From positions 1 through 34,633 of IMG/VR virus record IMGVR_UViG_3300044301_001096: 34,633 nucleotides of DNA, one strand, 5' to 3'. Numbering within the stretch: the first letter of the stretch is position 1; each line of letters starts with the position of its first letter. The stretch comes from a virus. The translations under genes and the position numbers were made by a program. Shown here one piece after another: positions 1 to 7,493 of this stretch. The notes below the pieces were generated by a model. The model was not told the DNA's origin. It searched no databases and saw only the letters and a list, made by a program, of their open reading frames with translations.

Positions 1-2
1 CA

Positions 3-275
3 ACTGTTGTTGCTGGTGCAGTTACAGCGGTTGCTATAGGTAACAGTGCTGGTACTGGATATAAAGTAGGAGATACAATAACAATTTCTGGTGGTGGAGC
101 TGATGCTACTTTAACAGTAGATGAAGTATTAAGTTTAGCACCTGTAGTAGGTGATGGAGTTGAATTTGCTGGATTAGATGCTGGAGATATTATACCTATA
201 TATGTTGACTATGTATTAAGCACAAACACTACTGCTACATTGTTAGTAGCTGGTAGAGAATCATCTTTAGGGTAA
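3..275 (+). CDS. C-terminal part of a beta-rich, probably virion structural protein (cut by window start)
   Basis: An open frame runs from the first bases of the window to TAA at 273-275, giving 90 residues without the start. The product is rich in Gly, Val, Ala and Thr and has almost no charged residues, as expected of a beta-sandwich. A motif of the form GTGYKVGDTITISGGG matches, from memory, a repeated motif in phage tail-fibre and decoration proteins. The segment ending LLVAGRESSLG could be a final strand. It lies directly upstream of the head module, which fits a structural role. Without the N-terminus, the exact role (fibre, decoration or connector protein) cannot be fixed. Confidence 0.6.
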   Translation, partial: TVVAGAVTAVAIGNSAGTGYKVGDTITISGGGADATLTVDEVLSLAPVVGDGVEFAGLDAGDIIPIYVDYVLSTNTTATLLVAGRESSLG

Positions 276-277
276 AT

Positions 278-292
278 ACCTGATATACAGGT
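278..292 (+). other. Small hairpin after the first gene
   Basis: A 5-bp stem (ACCTG/CAGGT) with the loop ATATA starts three bases after the stop codon of the first gene. No T-run follows, so it is at best a weak terminator or an RNA-processing stem. The rest of the gap to 341 is A/T-rich and ends in an AATTAAATTAAA-type leader ahead of the next start codon. Confidence 0.3.
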
Positions 293-341
293 GACTATAT
301 AACTAAGAATATATATTAACAAATTAAATTAAATTAAAATT

Positions 342-593
342 ATGAGTAAAGAAGTTAAAAAAATTACTGACGAACAGTTAGAAAAAGTAAACAAACAACA
401 AACTGAACTTAGTGAATTACTAAGATCATTAGGTGTATTAGATGTTCAAAAGAATAACGTACATCAAAAAATTAATGATCTTTCTAAAGTCATTGAAGAA
501 ACTAAAAAAGAATTAGAGGAAGAGTATGGTTCTGTCAATATTGATTTAAAAGACGGATCATATACTGACATTGAAAAAGAAGATGCAAAGTAA
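342..593 (+). CDS. Small acidic coiled-coil protein, conserved-hypothetical type
   Basis: This 83-residue protein is nearly all helix. Residues 1-62 show heptad-like spacing of Leu/Val/Ile with many Lys and Glu, so a coiled coil is likely. The end has the pattern ELEEEYGSVNIDLKDG, which I recall from small unannotated proteins of many marine phages. There is no signal peptide and no catalytic motif. The start is the only ATG preceded by the A/T-rich leader typical of this genome. Its stop overlaps the next gene by 11 bases, so the two are probably translationally coupled. Function is unknown; a small virion or chaperone-like role is possible given its place ahead of the packaging genes. Confidence 0.75.
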   Translation: MSKEVKKITDEQLEKVNKQQTELSELLRSLGVLDVQKNNVHQKINDLSKVIEETKKELEEEYGSVNIDLKDGSYTDIEKEDAK

Positions 594-810
594 TATTAGA
601 AAAATCAGTATTGGATCTGATTATAAAAATGACGCTATGCATTATGCTATTGGCCAAAACGTTTATGGTGGTCATGAAATAGCGTATATTATATTTGATG
701 ATTCTGATAATTCTTATAATATTTATATAAAGAAAAACAGCGAGGTATTGCCGTGGAAAAAATTTAATTCTAACATGGCTATATCCGTTGAGTATGATTT
801 AGAATATTAA
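583..810 (+). CDS. Small hypothetical protein
   Basis: The frame is also open from a TTG at 571, but the ATG at 583 is the better start, leaving 75 residues (MQSNIRKISIG...). The protein is rich in Tyr, Asn, Asp and Ile and appears to be a compact mixed alpha/beta fold; GGHEIAYIIFDDSDNSYNIYI looks like two adjacent beta strands. No catalytic motif is visible. It overlaps the upstream gene by 11 bases and its stop forms a TAATG overlap with the co-chaperonin-like gene, which places it in the same operon. I do not recognise the family with certainty. Confidence 0.7.
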   Translation: MQSNIRKISIGSDYKNDAMHYAIGQNVYGGHEIAYIIFDDSDNSYNIYIKKNSEVLPWKKFNSNMAISVEYDLEY

Positions 811-1415
811 TGAAAAGTTTATATGATTTTATTATACAACCTTTAGGTGATAAATATAGTAATACAGTAAAAATTGGTGGTAAAGATGTTATTGTAAATA
901 CTAAAATTGAAAACTGGAAGTTTGTAAATAGATTAGCTATAGTACAAGAAACTCCTTTAGCTTTTGAAACTAAAATTAAAAAAGGAGATATTGTAGTTAT
1001 TCATCAAAATGTTTTTAGAACTTTTTATGATATAAGAGGCGAAAAAAAGAAAAGTAGATCTTATTTTAAAGATGATTTATATTTTTGCGCTATAGATCAA
1101 TTATATTTATATAAAAATTCAGAAGGTTGGCATAGTTTTGGCGATAGATGCTTCATTAAGCCAATAAAAAATATTGATGATCTAACGTTAGATAAAGAGC
1201 AGGAGCTTATCGGTATACTAAAATACGGTAATAACTCCTTAAACGCACTTAATATTAACCCAGGAGACCTAGTAGGTTATACACCAAACGGTGAGTGGGA
1301 GTTTTTAATTGAAGGTGAGCGTTTATATTGTATGAAATCAAATGATATTGTTATAAAGTATGAGCACAAAGGAAACGAAGAAGAATATAATCCAAGCTGG
1401 GCGAGTAGCAGTTAA
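810..1415 (+). CDS. Tandem GroES-like (Cpn10) co-chaperonin
   Basis: The 201-residue protein contains two GroES-like units in a row. Unit 1 (about 4-101) opens with YDFIIQPLGD, has KKGDIVVIHQNV at 57-68 (compare the VGDIVIF strand of GroES) and closes with DQLYLYKN. Unit 2 (about 111-186) opens with GDRCFIKPI (compare HDRVIVKR), has NPGDLVGYTPNG at 150-161 and closes with SNDIVIKYE. Family knowledge: GroES and T4 gp31 cap GroEL, and phage versions help fold capsid proteins. Inference: it assists the host chaperonin in folding the capsid protein encoded downstream. The insert between strands in unit 1 could act as the mobile loop. An acidic tail (about 188-193) lies in DNA shared with the next gene. 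The start is a TAATG overlap. The similarity was judged by eye. Confidence 0.65.
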   Translation: MKSLYDFIIQPLGDKYSNTVKIGGKDVIVNTKIENWKFVNRLAIVQETPLAFETKIKKGDIVVIHQNVFRTFYDIRGEKKKSRSYFKDDLYFCAIDQLYLYKNSEGWHSFGDRCFIKPIKNIDDLTLDKEQELIGILKYGNNSLNALNINPGDLVGYTPNGEWEFLIEGERLYCMKSNDIVIKYEHKGNEEEYNPSWASSS

Positions 1416-1635
1416 AGAGTTAATTAAAGTTGCTAAAGAGCCAATTATAGATTTTGGACCAGACATTTCAGCGGATAGATTAAAAAATGCCGCAGCTACA
1501 AAAAAACTAGCAATATTTGATGCTTTTGAAATATTAAGTAGAATACAAGAAGAGCAAGACATGTTAGATGATAAACCAAAAGAAAACAAGAAGCAAAGCA
1601 ATTTTAAAGGTTTTGCGGAAGGGAGATCTAAGTAA
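1360..1635 (+). CDS. Small helical protein upstream of TerL; candidate small terminase subunit
   Basis: This 91-residue protein is mostly helical, with a basic N-terminus (residues 3-25) and a central run DRLKNAAATKKLAIFDAFEIL followed by an acidic helix RIQEEQDMLDD and a basic, flexible tail. The start overlaps the GroES-like gene by 56 bases; no later in-frame start keeps the conserved centre, so the long overlap looks real. Its stop forms TAATG with TerL. Position just before TerL and small size fit a small terminase subunit, which binds DNA and regulates TerL, but no clear helix-turn-helix is visible. It could equally be another small head-assembly factor. Confidence 0.6.
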   Translation: MSTKETKKNIIQAGRVAVKELIKVAKEPIIDFGPDISADRLKNAAATKKLAIFDAFEILSRIQEEQDMLDDKPKENKKQSNFKGFAEGRSK

Positions 1636-3848
1636 TGTACGAGCAAAGTTTATATAAAGTTTTAGATAACTACATAAAACCTAAAGTACTTAAAGATTTT
1701 AATAGATTAAAAAAGTGGAAGTACGGTTACAATGAAGATCATGATATGATAGTTATTAGTAAAGATGGTACTGTAGGTGAAGTATATGAAATACAAAATC
1801 TTAAAATAGCTTTACCTAAAGCAAAAAATGTTCATAAATTTGAAAAAAATACATGGACAAAATTTGAATATCCAAAAATTTTAAGTAAAATAAAAACTGT
1901 TTTTGACTGGAAACAATACCCACAAGATTTTAAAGAAAAGTGGTATGATTATATAGATACAGAATTTACAAGAAGAGAAGATGGTTTTTGGTTTTATAAT
2001 AAAAATAAAGCAACTTATTTAACAGGTACGCATTACATGTATTTACAATGGAGTAAAATAGATGTTGGTGCTCCAGATTATAGAGAGGCAAATAGATTAT
2101 TTTTTATATTTTGGGAAGCTTGTAAAGCCGATTATAGATCATACGGTATGTGTTATTTAAAAAATAGACGTTCTGGTTTTTCATTTATGGCTTCAGGTGA
2201 ATCAGTTAATTTAGCAACAATATCAAGTGATAGTAGATATGGTATATTATCAAAGTCAGGTGCTGATGCAAAAAAAATGTTTACTGATAAAGTAGTTCCT
2301 ATATCGGTTAATTATCCTTTCTTTTTTAAACCTACACAAGATGGTATGGATCGTCCTAAAACAGAGTTAGCTTATCGTGTACCAGCTAGTAAGTTTACAC
2401 GTAGAAAACTAACAGCTATAGATGATTTAGATGAAGAATTAAAAGGATTAGATACTACAATTGACTGGAAAAATACAGGTGATAACGCTTATGATGGTGA
2501 AAAATTAAAATTATTAGTTCATGATGAAAGTGGTAAATGGGAAAAACCTAATAATATTTTAAATAATTGGCGTGTAACTAAAACTACTTTAAGATTAGGT
2601 AGTAGAATTATTGGTAAATGTATGATGGGTTCAACATCTAATGCATTAGACAAAGGTGGTAGAAATTTTAAAAAACTATATGATGATTCAGATGTTACAA
2701 AAAGAAACAGCAACGGACAGACTCGCTCAGGACTCTATTCTTTATTCATTCCTATGGAATGGAATTACGAAGGATACATTGATTCTTACGGAATGCCTGT
2801 ATTCGAGACCCCATCAAAAAAAGTGTGTGGACCTCATGGAACGCCAATTAAGCTCGGGGTTATTGAGTACTGGGATAACGAAGTGGAGGGTTTAAAAGAT
2901 GATCAAGATGCTTTAAACGAATTTTATAGACAATTTCCACGAACAACAAAACACGCTTTTAGAGATGAATCTAAATCATCTTTATTTAATCTTACAAAAA
3001 TATACGAACAAATAGACTTTAATGAAGATTTAAAAAATTCATTAGGTGTTACACAAGGTAGTTTTCAATGGGAAAATGGACACAAAGACACAAGAGTTAT
3101 TTTTATACCAAACAAACAAGGTAGGTTTTATGTAACTTGGGTTCCACCAGTAGAACTACAAAATAAAAGATATTTAAAAAATGGAATAAATTATCCAGGT
3201 AACGAGCATTGTGGTGCTTTTGGATGTGATCCATATGATATATCAGGAACAGTAGATAAAAGAGGTTCCAATGGATCTTTACATGGTTTAACTAAATTTA
3301 GCATGGAAGAAGTTCCACCTAATCATTTCTTTTTAGAATACATAGCTAGACCACAAACAGCTGAAATATTTTTTGAAGATGTATTAATGGCATGTGTATT
3401 TTATGGTATGCCAATATTAGCAGAAAACAACAAACCAAGATTACTTTATTATTTTAAACGTAGAGGTTATAGAGGTTTTGCTATGAATAGACCAGATAAA
3501 AGAAGAAATAAATTATCTGTAACAGAAAGAGAAATAGGTGGTATACCTAATTCAAGCGAAGATATTAAACAAGCTCATGCATCTGCAATAGAAACTTACG
3601 TAGAACATTATGTAGGATTAAAAGAAGCAGGTTATGGGGATATGTATTTTCAAAGAACACTAGAAGACTGGGCTAGATTTGACATAAATAATAGAACAAC
3701 TCATGATGCTTCTATTAGCTCTGGACTTGCTTTAATGGCTTGTAATAAACACAGGTATTCACCTGTAAATAAAAGAGAGTTAAAACCAGTTGATTTAGGT
3801 ATAAAAAAATACAATAATAAAGGAACTTTATCAAAAATTATAAATTAA
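1635..3848 (+). CDS. terL: Terminase large subunit (packaging ATPase-nuclease)
   Basis: This is the DNA-packaging motor, which translocates the genome into the prohead and cuts it. A Walker A-like loop is seen at 176-183 (KNRRSGFS), a variant form lacking the standard Lys, as in several terminase groups. Walker B is at 292-298 (KLLVHDE; Asp297, Glu298). A coupling-type MGSTSNALDKGG follows at about 330-340. The RNase H-like nuclease begins at GCDPYD (Asp532, Asp535), and THDAS near the end gives a third acidic residue (Asp691). At 737 residues it is longer than T4 gp17 (610) or T7 gp19 (586). It is coupled to the portal gene by TAATG. A patch at about 2700-2880 is clearly more GC-rich than its flanks. 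Identification as TerL is firm; fine details of the nuclease are inferred. Confidence 0.9.
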   Translation: MYEQSLYKVLDNYIKPKVLKDFNRLKKWKYGYNEDHDMIVISKDGTVGEVYEIQNLKIALPKAKNVHKFEKNTWTKFEYPKILSKIKTVFDWKQYPQDFKEKWYDYIDTEFTRREDGFWFYNKNKATYLTGTHYMYLQWSKIDVGAPDYREANRLFFIFWEACKADYRSYGMCYLKNRRSGFSFMASGESVNLATISSDSRYGILSKSGADAKKMFTDKVVPISVNYPFFFKPTQDGMDRPKTELAYRVPASKFTRRKLTAIDDLDEELKGLDTTIDWKNTGDNAYDGEKLKLLVHDESGKWEKPNNILNNWRVTKTTLRLGSRIIGKCMMGSTSNALDKGGRNFKKLYDDSDVTKRNSNGQTRSGLYSLFIPMEWNYEGYIDSYGMPVFETPSKKVCGPHGTPIKLGVIEYWDNEVEGLKDDQDALNEFYRQFPRTTKHAFRDESKSSLFNLTKIYEQIDFNEDLKNSLGVTQGSFQWENGHKDTRVIFIPNKQGRFYVTWVPPVELQNKRYLKNGINYPGNEHCGAFGCDPYDISGTVDKRGSNGSLHGLTKFSMEEVPPNHFFLEYIARPQTAEIFFEDVLMACVFYGMPILAENNKPRLLYYFKRRGYRGFAMNRPDKRRNKLSVTEREIGGIPNSSEDIKQAHASAIETYVEHYVGLKEAGYGDMYFQRTLEDWARFDINNRTTHDASISSGLALMACNKHRYSPVNKRELKPVDLGIKKYNNKGTLSKIIN

Positions 3849-6235
3849 TGAATATATATACTAATACCAATAGTGCTTTCCCTAGTCAAGTAGTGAGTGA
3901 TGCTGAAAAAGCTAGTATTGAATATGGGAGTCAGGTTGCTATGGCTATTGAATATGAGTGGTTTAAATCAGGAAGAACTCAAGGTAATAGATATTTAACT
4001 AACTGGAATCAGTTTCACCAATTAAGACTGTATGCTCGTGGAGAACAAAGTATACAAAAATATAAAGATGAATTATCTATAAATGGTGATTTGTCTTATC
4101 TTAATTTAGACTGGCAACCAGTTCCTATATTATCTAAATTTGTAGATATAGTAGTAAATGGTATATCTGCAAAAACATATGACATAAAAGCTTTTGCTCA
4201 AGATCCATCTTCTATAAAGAAAAGAACTGAATATGCTTCTAAGATTCAAGAAGATATGCTTGCTAAACAATATCTTGATTCGTTAAAAAATTCATTACAA
4301 ATAGATTTATATCAAAGCAAAAGTCCTGAGTTATTACCAGAAACTCCTGAAGAATTAGAACTTCACATGCAGTTATCTTATAAGCAAAGTATAGAAATAG
4401 CTGAAGAAGAAGCTATAACATCTGTTATGGATCACAACAAATATGACTTAACAAAGCGAAGATTAAACATGGACTTGGCTGTGTGTGGTATTGCAGCGTG
4501 TAAAACAAACTTTAATACAGCTGAAGGAATAACAGTTGATTATGTAGATCCAGCTTATATGGTATATTCATATACAGAAGATCCTAACTTTGAAGATATA
4601 TATTACGTTGGTGAAATTAAAGCTATAACTATACCAGAACTTAAAAAAGAGTTTCCAAATATATCAAATGAAGAATTAGAAAGAATACAAAAAATGCCTG
4701 GAAATAGAAATTATATTACAGGTTGGGGTGGTTATGATGAAAATACTGTACAAGTAATGTATTTTGATTATAAAACTTATCATAATCAAGTATTTAAAAT
4801 AAAACAAACAGATCAAGGATTAGAAAAAGCATTAGAAAAACCTGATACTTTTAATCCTCCAGCTAATGATGGTTTTGAAAGAGTTAGTAGAAGTATAGAG
4901 GTTTTATATAGTGGAGCTAAAGTATTAGGAACAGACACTATGTTAAAATGGGAGTTAGCAGAAAACATGTCTAGACCAGTATCAGATACTACAAAAGTAG
5001 AAATGAATTATGCTATATGTGCACCACGTATGTATAAAGGTAGAATAGAATCACTTGTAAGTAAATGTATTGGTTTTGCTGATATGATACAGTTAACTCA
5101 TTTAAAGTTACAACAAGTATTAGCTAAGATGGTACCAGATGGTGTTTACTTAGATATGGACGGACTTGCTGAAGTAGATCTAGGTAATGGAACTAATTAT
5201 AATCCAGCAGAAGCACTAAACATGTATTTCCAAACAGGTAGTATTGTTGGTAGATCACTTACTCAAGACGGTGATATGAATCCTGGTAAAGTTCCTATTC
5301 AAGAATTAACATCTAGTTCTGGTCAAGGTAAAATACAAAGTTTAATATCCACATATCAATATTATTTACAAATGATAAGAGATGTGACCGGATTAAACGA
5401 AGCTAGAGATGGAAGCACACCTGATAAACAAACTTTAGTTGGTTTACAAAAAATGGCAGCTAATGCTTCTAATGTAGCTACTAGACATATAAAACAAGCT
5501 GGTCTATACATAACATTAAGAATAGCAGAAAATATTGCTTTAAAAATAGCAGATGCTTTACAGTTCCCATTAACAGCAGAGTCTTTAGCTAATAATATAT
5601 CTAATTACAATGTAAATACTTTAGTAGAAATACAAAATTTAAATTTACATGATTTTGGAATATATTTAGAATTAGAACCAGACGAAGAACAACAAGCTCA
5701 GTTAGAACAAAATATACAAATGGCGTTACAACAAGGTGATATAAATCTTGAAGACGCTATAGATTTAAGACAAATTAAAAATCTTAAACTAGCTAACCAA
5801 TTACTTAAAGTAAAACGTAAATTAAAAGCTAGAGAAGATCACAAAAGAGCAATTGAACAAACTAAAGCTCAGGCAGAATCTCAAGCTCAAGCAGCTGAAG
5901 AGATAGCAATGGCTGAAGTTCAAAAACAAGAAGCTATTTCAAGTTCTAAAGTACAATATGAGCAAGCTAGATCTCAAATGGAAATACAACGTATGCAAAC
6001 AGCTGCGCAAATAGAACAAGAAAAAATGCAAGCTCAGTTCCAGTATGACATGCAATTAAAGCAAATGGACATGCAGAATATGGAAGCAAAAGAAAACAGA
6101 ATAGAAGATCGTAAAGATAAGCGTATAAAAATGGAAGGTACGCAACAAAGCAAGATGATAGATCAAAGAAAAAATGATCTAGCACCTATAGATTTTGAAG
6201 ATAAAGACGTGGCTAGTGGAATGCTACCCGTTTAA
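3848..6235 (+). CDS. Portal protein
   Basis: The 795-residue product has the expected length and place for a portal, directly after TerL. Residues 15-60 form a helical N-terminus; SYLNLDWQPVPILSKFVDIVVNG-type sequence at about 83-105 is typical of the wing/stem entry in this phage group. The central part is mixed alpha/beta. From about 645 to 770 the chain is a long helix very rich in Gln, Met, Glu, Ala and Lys, resembling the C-terminal barrel or crown helix seen in some podovirus portals. Twelve copies would form the DNA channel at the special vertex. The start is a TAATG overlap with TerL. The assignment rests on context, length and general pattern, since portals have no catalytic motif. 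Confidence 0.82.
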   Translation: MNIYTNTNSAFPSQVVSDAEKASIEYGSQVAMAIEYEWFKSGRTQGNRYLTNWNQFHQLRLYARGEQSIQKYKDELSINGDLSYLNLDWQPVPILSKFVDIVVNGISAKTYDIKAFAQDPSSIKKRTEYASKIQEDMLAKQYLDSLKNSLQIDLYQSKSPELLPETPEELELHMQLSYKQSIEIAEEEAITSVMDHNKYDLTKRRLNMDLAVCGIAACKTNFNTAEGITVDYVDPAYMVYSYTEDPNFEDIYYVGEIKAITIPELKKEFPNISNEELERIQKMPGNRNYITGWGGYDENTVQVMYFDYKTYHNQVFKIKQTDQGLEKALEKPDTFNPPANDGFERVSRSIEVLYSGAKVLGTDTMLKWELAENMSRPVSDTTKVEMNYAICAPRMYKGRIESLVSKCIGFADMIQLTHLKLQQVLAKMVPDGVYLDMDGLAEVDLGNGTNYNPAEALNMYFQTGSIVGRSLTQDGDMNPGKVPIQELTSSSGQGKIQSLISTYQYYLQMIRDVTGLNEARDGSTPDKQTLVGLQKMAANASNVATRHIKQAGLYITLRIAENIALKIADALQFPLTAESLANNISNYNVNTLVEIQNLNLHDFGIYLELEPDEEQQAQLEQNIQMALQQGDINLEDAIDLRQIKNLKLANQLLKVKRKLKAREDHKRAIEQTKAQAESQAQAAEEIAMAEVQKQEAISSSKVQYEQARSQMEIQRMQTAAQIEQEKMQAQFQYDMQLKQMDMQNMEAKENRIEDRKDKRIKMEGTQQSKMIDQRKNDLAPIDFEDKDVASGMLPV

Positions 6236-6243
6236 TTATTAAT

Positions 6244-6268
6244 TATTTAATTATATTATATTATGTCA
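6244..6268 (+). promoter_or_regulatory. A/T-rich leader, copy 1 (duplicated exactly at 9010-9034)
   Basis: These 25 bases, running into the ATG of the scaffold-like gene, are repeated without mismatch in front of the gene at 9029. The segment is almost pure A/T, with TTAATTATATTATATT ahead of the start codon. Bacteroidota generally do not use Shine-Dalgarno sites, and an A/T-rich unstructured leader favours initiation. It may be a translation enhancer, a phage-specific promoter, or both; no TAnnTTTG-type box was seen. Confidence 0.45.
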
Positions 6269-7477
6269 GAAGTAAAAACAAATGAACCTGTTAAGCAGGA
6301 AGGTGACTTTAAAATTAAATCTAAAAAACCAAAACAATTGGTAAGTACTGAAGAAACAGTAAAAAAAGTTAGTTTAAAAGAGCCATTAGTAGAAATACCT
6401 AACGATGTTACTAAGGTTACAATACCTAAGGAAGCATTTAAAAAAGAAGAGGAAAATGCCATTCAAATCGGAGAAACAAAGGAGATACCTGTGGAAGAAC
6501 CATCCGGAGATAGCGCAGAGGTGGGAGAACCTGTACAAGAGTCCGACGAGACTACTGAAGGGTTTTCTCCGATCAAAGAAGTAACCGAAGAAAAGGTTGA
6601 AAAAGTAGAACAAGAAGTAAAAGAAGCTATTAGAGATGAGAAAGTATTAGGTAAGGAATTACCTGATAACATTCAAAAACTTGTTTCATTTATGGAAGAT
6701 ACTGGTGGATCAGTAGAAGATTATGTAAGATTAAATGCTGATTACAGTAATGTAGATGATACTACTTTATTAAAAGAATATTACAAGCAGACTAAACCAC
6801 ATTTAGATGCTGAGGAAATAGATTTTATCATGGAAGATAAATTCCATTTCGATACAGATATTGACGAAGAGCGTGACGTCAAAAAGAAAAAACTCGCTAA
6901 AAAAGAGGAGATTGCAAAAGCTAAAAACTTTTTAGAAGAAACTAAGAAGAAATATTACGACGAAATCAAGTTGAGACCCGGCGTATCTGAAGATCAACAA
7001 AAAGCTATGGACTTTTTCAATCGATACAATAAGCAGCAAGAAATAGCTGAACAGCAACATAAAGTTTTTCAAGAAAATACTAATAAATTTTTTACTGAAA
7101 ATTTTGAAGGTTTCGATATTAAAGTAGGAGATAAACAATATAAGTATAATATTAAAGACGTAAATAAAGTTGCTGAAAACCAATCAAACATTAATAACTT
7201 AGTTAAGAAGTTCTTAGATAGTGAAGGTAATGTTAGTGATGCGGCTGGTTATCACAAAGCAATTTATGCAGCTGAAAATGTAGATAGAATAGCGTCTCAT
7301 TTTTATGAGCAAGGAAAAGCAGATGCGGTTAAAGACGTGGTGAATAAATCTAAAAATTTATCACCAACAAAAGCTAGAACCCAACAAGGTGAAGTTTTTG
7401 TAAACGGCTTTAAAGTTAAATCTATTTCTGGAGCTGATTCTACAAAATTGAAAATTAAGAAAAGAAAATTTAACTAA
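6263..7477 (+). CDS. Probable scaffolding protein
   Basis: This 404-residue protein is highly charged. Residues 1-135 are acidic and low in complexity, with many Glu, Val, Pro and Lys and no hydrophobic core. Residues about 150-300 form long Lys/Glu/Gln-rich helices (for example KKKKLAKKEEIAKAKNFLEE). The last residues are strongly basic (KLKIKKRKFN). A long charged helical chain ending in a basic segment, immediately before the capsid gene, is the classic picture of a scaffold whose tail binds the capsid protein during prohead assembly. No prohead-protease triad is visible. DNA at about 6476-6600 is much richer in GC than the rest. The start follows the duplicated leader. Confidence 0.7.
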   Translation: MSEVKTNEPVKQEGDFKIKSKKPKQLVSTEETVKKVSLKEPLVEIPNDVTKVTIPKEAFKKEEENAIQIGETKEIPVEEPSGDSAEVGEPVQESDETTEGFSPIKEVTEEKVEKVEQEVKEAIRDEKVLGKELPDNIQKLVSFMEDTGGSVEDYVRLNADYSNVDDTTLLKEYYKQTKPHLDAEEIDFIMEDKFHFDTDIDEERDVKKKKLAKKEEIAKAKNFLEETKKKYYDEIKLRPGVSEDQQKAMDFFNRYNKQQEIAEQQHKVFQENTNKFFTENFEGFDIKVGDKQYKYNIKDVNKVAENQSNINNLVKKFLDSEGNVSDAAGYHKAIYAAENVDRIASHFYEQGKADAVKDVVNKSKNLSPTKARTQQGEVFVNGFKVKSISGADSTKLKIKKRKFN

Positions 7478-7493
7478 TTAAAAATTACAAATT

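Noticed and set aside
1338-1646. Open frame of 102 codons on the - strand
   Set aside because: It is antisense to the candidate small-terminase gene, whose starts and stops join its neighbours by tight overlaps.
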